The notes beneath the pieces were generated by a model that made no database searches, was not told the origin of the DNA, and saw only the letters and a program-made list of their open reading frames with translations. A stretch of DNA of 7,211 nucleotides from Verrucomicrobiota bacterium (lineage in GTDB: Bacteria; Verrucomicrobiota; Verrucomicrobiia; Limisphaerales; CAZBKV01): NCBI GenBank assembly GCA_021160185.1, contig JAGHDA010000371.1, positions 1 through 7,211 of the forward strand. Direction: 5' to 3'. A program made the translations under genes and the position numbers. Below, piece after piece: positions 4,254 through 7,211 of the stretch (position 1 is its first letter; each line of letters begins with the position of its first letter).

Positions 4254-6773
4254 ATGGCCCCTATGACTCAGGCAAGCAAAAAGTTGCCGGCCCAGATCAC
4301 AAAGCGGGGCACTCGCGCCAGCTGGGGCGCCGGAGCGAGGCGGGCTTCGCTCGCTCTCGCGCTGGCGGCGGCCCAAATCGCGGCGCTGGCGGCGGATCCG
4401 GCACCCGAAATCAACCCGCCGATCGGCCCCTATGTTCATCTGAGCGAGGAGCACTTCGCCCGTTCGACCAGCTATTCCTCGACCAACCGGCTTGTCCTCA
4501 CCCCTTACTTTTACTGGTACGACAGCTACACCGGCGCTCACCTGGTCAACTCGGACGGCTCGGACGCTCTCACCGACCACCCCCCCACGTTGGAAGACTT
4601 CAGTTTCCGCTCCCAAGCGTGGCACGAAAAGCAACTGCGGGACATGATGAACGCGGGAATCGACGTCCTCCTGCCGGTTTATTGGGGAGAGCCGTCCCAG
4701 CGAATTCCCAACCGTCCGGTAAGCGCCCAGCCCTGGAGCTACGCGGGGCTGCCGCCGCTGGTCGCCGCGCGCAAGACGCTGGTCGAGAAGGGCCTAAAGC
4801 CGCCGCGGATCGGAATGTTCTACGACACCTCCACCCTCCAGCACAATAAGGCCGGCGCGCGGATCGACCTGACTACCCCCTACGGCCGCCGCTGGTTTTA
4901 CGAGAGCGTGCGAGACTTTTTCTCCCTCATTCCGCCTGAGCACTGGGCCATGATCGACGGCAAACCAATCCTCTTCCTCTACAGCGCCTCCTTCGCCGCC
5001 GCTCACGACCAATCATGCATCGACTACCTCCGCCAGACCTTTGCCGCCGATTTCGGGGGGCGGGAGCCCTACATCGTCCGGGAAATCTCCTGGAACGCAA
5101 CGACGGAGAACGTCTACGCCTGGGGCGGCGCCCTGGGCCTGAAGAATCCCGGCGTGGCTTCCCTAGGACCGGGCTACGACCACTCCGCCGTGCCGGGACG
5201 CCAGCCGTTGGTGGTGGACCGGGAAAACGGCGCCTTCTTCGAACGGAACTGGATCCGGTTTCTGCGCCGCCCTTCCAACCTCGTGTTCATCGAGACGTGG
5301 AACGAGTTTCACGAGGGCACCGACATCGCCGAAAGCCGGGAATACGGCCGCCAGTACATTGAGCTGAACCGGCAATTCGCGGACATGTTCCGCAAAGGCG
5401 TGGTTCCCCCTCGCCCCCGCGGACCTTACTCGGACTTCAAGAAGGTGAGCGTGACGCTCGGGGAAACCAACCGCGCCGAGGGGCTCTATCAGATCGAAGC
5501 CGCCGACGGGGCCACTGAACCGGCGGAAATCGGCGGCAGCCCCTGCCGCGCCGTCAAGCCCACCGTTTACGCCGGGCGATACATCTACTTCCGCATCGAC
5601 GACTCGTTCAAGTGGGCGGACCTGATGCAGGTCGAAGTGCGAGTGGAATACTTCGACCATCCCGCCGGAAGGTTTTCGCTCGAATTCGACGGGAGCGACA
5701 CCAACGCCCCTTTCCAAGGCGCTTACTCCCCCGCGCGCCTATGGGTGACCATGCGCGGGACAGGAACCTGGAAAACAACGGCCTTCCGGCTCAACAGGGC
5801 TCGGTTTGAAAATTCCCAAAACTCCGGCGCGGACTTCCGGCTCGTCGTTCAGGCCGACGCGTTTCATGTCCGTCGTGTGGAAGTCATTCGCCCCGGCCTG
5901 CCGGAAGAGGCCGGCGCTCTTCTCCCGGGAAGCCTTCCGGATCTGAGCTCCCCATGGCAGGAGCAATGGCTCTTCACAGGCGACCCCGCAACCATCCGCC
6001 AGTCCGCAGGCGGTTTGCTGACGCTTGCAGGAAGCGACGGCGCGCCCGGCCGGCTGTTGCTGCGAGAGTCTGCGGCGGTCGGCGACGCCGAGGAGGCGCT
6101 GGCGCGCGTGCGCCTGCGTCGCCCGCCTGCCTCGGCCGCGTCTCTGGGCGGGCTGATCGTGGCTCCGGCGAACGGCGCGGAGCCGGCCGCGCGGCTGGAA
6201 TTCCTCCGCGGCCAGACGCCGGGGTTGCGCCTGAGCGTGGACGGCGGCCCGGAAACACAAATAGCCTATAATTGGCGGCCCAACCTCTGGTATTGGGTGC
6301 GGCTGCGCCAGGCCGCCGCGGATCCCCCCGGACATTCCGACCTATGGGCGCGGGTTTGGCCGGCCGACGGCGAGAGCCCCGAGCCGCGGAACTGGACGCT
6401 CTCTCTAAACCTTGCCCCTGTCCCTCCAAGCCCGGACAGCCGCTTCGGGCTGGAAGGACCGAGCGCCCCCGGAGCGCTCTTAGAAGCGGACTGGTTCCTC
6501 CTTAAATCCGAGAACGCGGAGCCCGTTCTCGCACGACTCCCGGCCCTCCGCCCCCCATGGCTGGGGTTTCGAGAGCCGGCCTTCGATTCGGCCGGAGGTT
6601 TCCGCCTCGCTCTGGAAGGGGCTCCGGAACGCTTCTACGCCCTGGAGCGCTCTGAAAATCTCATTGCTTGGGAAACCGTCTCGATCGTGCGAACCGACGA
6701 CCTCGGGGAAGCGGCCTGGAGCGGTCCGGCCTCGGCCCCGCGGAGCTTCTACCGCCTCCGGGAAAAGAAATGA
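4254..6773 (+). CDS. Secreted GH99-like (DUF5010-type) putative glycoside hydrolase with C-terminal beta-sandwich domains
   Basis: This 839-residue exported protein probably cleaves a glycan outside the inner membrane. A signal peptide spans residues 1-47 (RR at 29-30, Ala/Leu core, ALA before ADP). The catalytic-like domain (about 57-385) shows YFYWYDSYTG, WHEKQLRDMMNAGID at 123-137, LPVYWG and GMFYDTST. It ends in FIETWNEFHEGT (345-356). That last motif matches the WNEWHEGT signature of GH99-type enzymes, whose two key glutamates lie three apart; here they would be E351 and E354. I recall the N-terminal pattern as the DUF5010 family. Residues about 395-547 hold the beta-sandwich module shared with the divergent gene, 560-750 a LamG/concanavalin-like jelly-roll (LWYWVRLR, DLWARVWPADGE, ADWFLL), and 765-839 a C-terminal beta domain ending SFYRLREKK. 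ATG 4263 is an alternative start; the frame is closed upstream by TGA at 4233-4235. Substrate is unknown. Confidence 0.93.
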   Translation: MAPMTQASKKLPAQITKRGTRASWGAGARRASLALALAAAQIAALAADPAPEINPPIGPYVHLSEEHFARSTSYSSTNRLVLTPYFYWYDSYTGAHLVNSDGSDALTDHPPTLEDFSFRSQAWHEKQLRDMMNAGIDVLLPVYWGEPSQRIPNRPVSAQPWSYAGLPPLVAARKTLVEKGLKPPRIGMFYDTSTLQHNKAGARIDLTTPYGRRWFYESVRDFFSLIPPEHWAMIDGKPILFLYSASFAAAHDQSCIDYLRQTFAADFGGREPYIVREISWNATTENVYAWGGALGLKNPGVASLGPGYDHSAVPGRQPLVVDRENGAFFERNWIRFLRRPSNLVFIETWNEFHEGTDIAESREYGRQYIELNRQFADMFRKGVVPPRPRGPYSDFKKVSVTLGETNRAEGLYQIEAADGATEPAEIGGSPCRAVKPTVYAGRYIYFRIDDSFKWADLMQVEVRVEYFDHPAGRFSLEFDGSDTNAPFQGAYSPARLWVTMRGTGTWKTTAFRLNRARFENSQNSGADFRLVVQADAFHVRRVEVIRPGLPEEAGALLPGSLPDLSSPWQEQWLFTGDPATIRQSAGGLLTLAGSDGAPGRLLLRESAAVGDAEEALARVRLRRPPASAASLGGLIVAPANGAEPAARLEFLRGQTPGLRLSVDGGPETQIAYNWRPNLWYWVRLRQAAADPPGHSDLWARVWPADGESPEPRNWTLSLNLAPVPPSPDSRFGLEGPSAPGALLEADWFLLKSENAEPVLARLPALRPPWLGFREPAFDSAGGFRLALEGAPERFYALERSENLIAWETVSIVRTDDLGEAAWSGPASAPRSFYRLREKK
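5544..5891 (+). repeat. Single copy of the shared beta-sandwich module in the GH99-like protein
   Basis: Residues about 431-546 reproduce the landmarks of the tandem modules of the opposite-strand gene in the same order. These are CRAVKP (431-436; RRAVAP in the partner), YIYFRIDD (443-450; YLNFGITD), VRVEYFDHPA (462-471; VCVEFYDDPA), GTGTW (502-506; GTGQW), DFRL (527-530) and a final VEVIRP (542-547; YAVIRP). This copy is shorter in the middle. The position after the catalytic domain suggests glycan binding, but no binding residues can be named. Confidence 0.7.
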
Positions 6774-6781
6774 GCCCCGCG

Positions 6782-6809
6782 GAGGCGCCGGCCCCATGCG
6801 CGGCGCCTC
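6782..6809. other. GC-rich perfect hairpin downstream of the GH99-like gene
   Basis: GAGGCGCCG (6782-6790) pairs perfectly with CGGCGCCTC (6801-6809) around a 10-base loop, starting 9 bases after the stop codon. There is no T-run on the plus-strand side, so it is not a canonical intrinsic terminator. It could protect the 3' end of the message or partly uncouple the next gene. In GC-rich DNA one such stem per several kilobases can arise by chance; its position just after a stop codon is the main argument for function. Confidence 0.4.
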
Positions 6810-6844
6810 AACCGACCTCCGGACTTACTGACTCGACCGCGCCT

Positions 6845-7211
6845 ATGCGGATCGTCTTTTCCAACTACGACACGCCGGGCAACCCTTACTACGGAGGCGG
6901 CGGGGCGCGCGCCATTCACGAAGTGGCCCTCCGCCTGGCGCGGCGTCATAAAGTCGAGGTCCTCGGCGGCGGCCATCCCGGCGCGAAACCCGCCGAGCGC
7001 GAAGGCGTGCGCTATCGCTACCTGGGCCCCTCCGCCGCGGGGCCGAAGCTGGGCCAAGTCCTGTTCCCGGTCCTTCTGATGCGGGAAGCCCGGCGGACGG
7101 CGTGCGACGTTTGGATCGAAAGCCTCACGCCGCCTTTCTCGACAGCTTGCCTGCCTAAATTCACGCGGGCTCCGGTGGCCGCCCTGACCCAAGTGCTGGC
7201 CGGGGAAGGAA
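6845..7211 (+). CDS. Glycosyltransferase family 4-type protein, N-terminal part (cut by window edge)
   Basis: The first 122 codons of a gene continue past the right edge. The start MRIVFSNYDTPG, then a glycine run (YYGGGGARA, 15-23) leading into helix IHEVALRLARR and strand KVEVLGGG, is the classical N-terminal Rossmann half of GT4-type glycosyltransferases. These transfer sugar from a nucleotide-sugar donor in the cytoplasm to lipid or glycan acceptors. The catalytic C-terminal half, including the E-x7-E type donor-site motif, is not in the window. Start choice is open. ATG 6845 fits family length but has no Shine-Dalgarno sequence. An in-frame ATG at 6770-6772 overlaps the preceding TGA (ATGA) with GGGA a few bases ahead; it would add a Pro/Ala-rich tail of 25 residues running through the hairpin. 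I favour 6845 because the family-like sequence begins exactly there. Same-strand spacing allows cotranscription with the GH99-like gene. Confidence 0.85.
   Translation, partial: MRIVFSNYDTPGNPYYGGGGARAIHEVALRLARRHKVEVLGGGHPGAKPAEREGVRYRYLGPSAAGPKLGQVLFPVLLMREARRTACDVWIESLTPPFSTACLPKFTRAPVAALTQVLAGEG

Noticed and set aside
5163..6429. Several antisense open frames within the GH99-like gene
   Set aside because: They are shadows of a strongly supported coding frame in GC-rich DNA, with no start signals or domain patterns of their own.

Overview
The window is high-GC bacterial DNA (roughly 60-65% by eye) carrying four complete protein genes and the start of a fifth. The best guess for the source is a Verrucomicrobiota-like (PVC group) organism. 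The two large secreted proteins each end in a small beta-rich domain closing on a (Y/F)(F/Y)RL tail, a style common in secreted proteins of that phylum. The TIM-barrel protein also has the character of carbohydrate-processing loci there. This assignment rests on recalled protein style, not on a marker gene.

Layout, left to right. Positions 1-131 are a leader or the end of an unseen upstream gene. Positions 132-1184 (+) encode a xylose-isomerase-like TIM-barrel protein, closed by a strong intrinsic terminator (1211-1248). Positions 1342-2136 (+) encode a 264-aa cytoplasmic helical protein of unknown function with an excellent Shine-Dalgarno sequence. Converging on it is a secreted 677-aa multidomain protein (2182-4215, -), whose own terminator lies inside the last codons of the 264-aa gene. 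Thirty-eight bases away, and divergent, is a secreted 839-aa GH99-like/DUF5010-type protein (4254-6773, +) with a C-terminal set of beta-sandwich domains. A GC hairpin follows it, then the 5' part of a family 4-type glycosyltransferase gene that runs off the right edge.

The main biological story is the divergent pair. The putative glycoside hydrolase carries one copy of a beta-sandwich module of about 115-130 residues. The opposite-strand protein, which has no recognisable catalytic domain, carries two clear tandem copies of the same module and perhaps a third, divergent copy. Both are exported and both end in related C-terminal domains. This looks like a co-regulated extracellular pair, an enzyme plus a non-catalytic, possibly glycan-binding partner. 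The isomerase-like protein would fit downstream sugar metabolism, but it has its own terminator and nothing in the sequence ties it directly to the pair. I see no tRNA, rRNA, CRISPR array, insertion sequence or phage gene.
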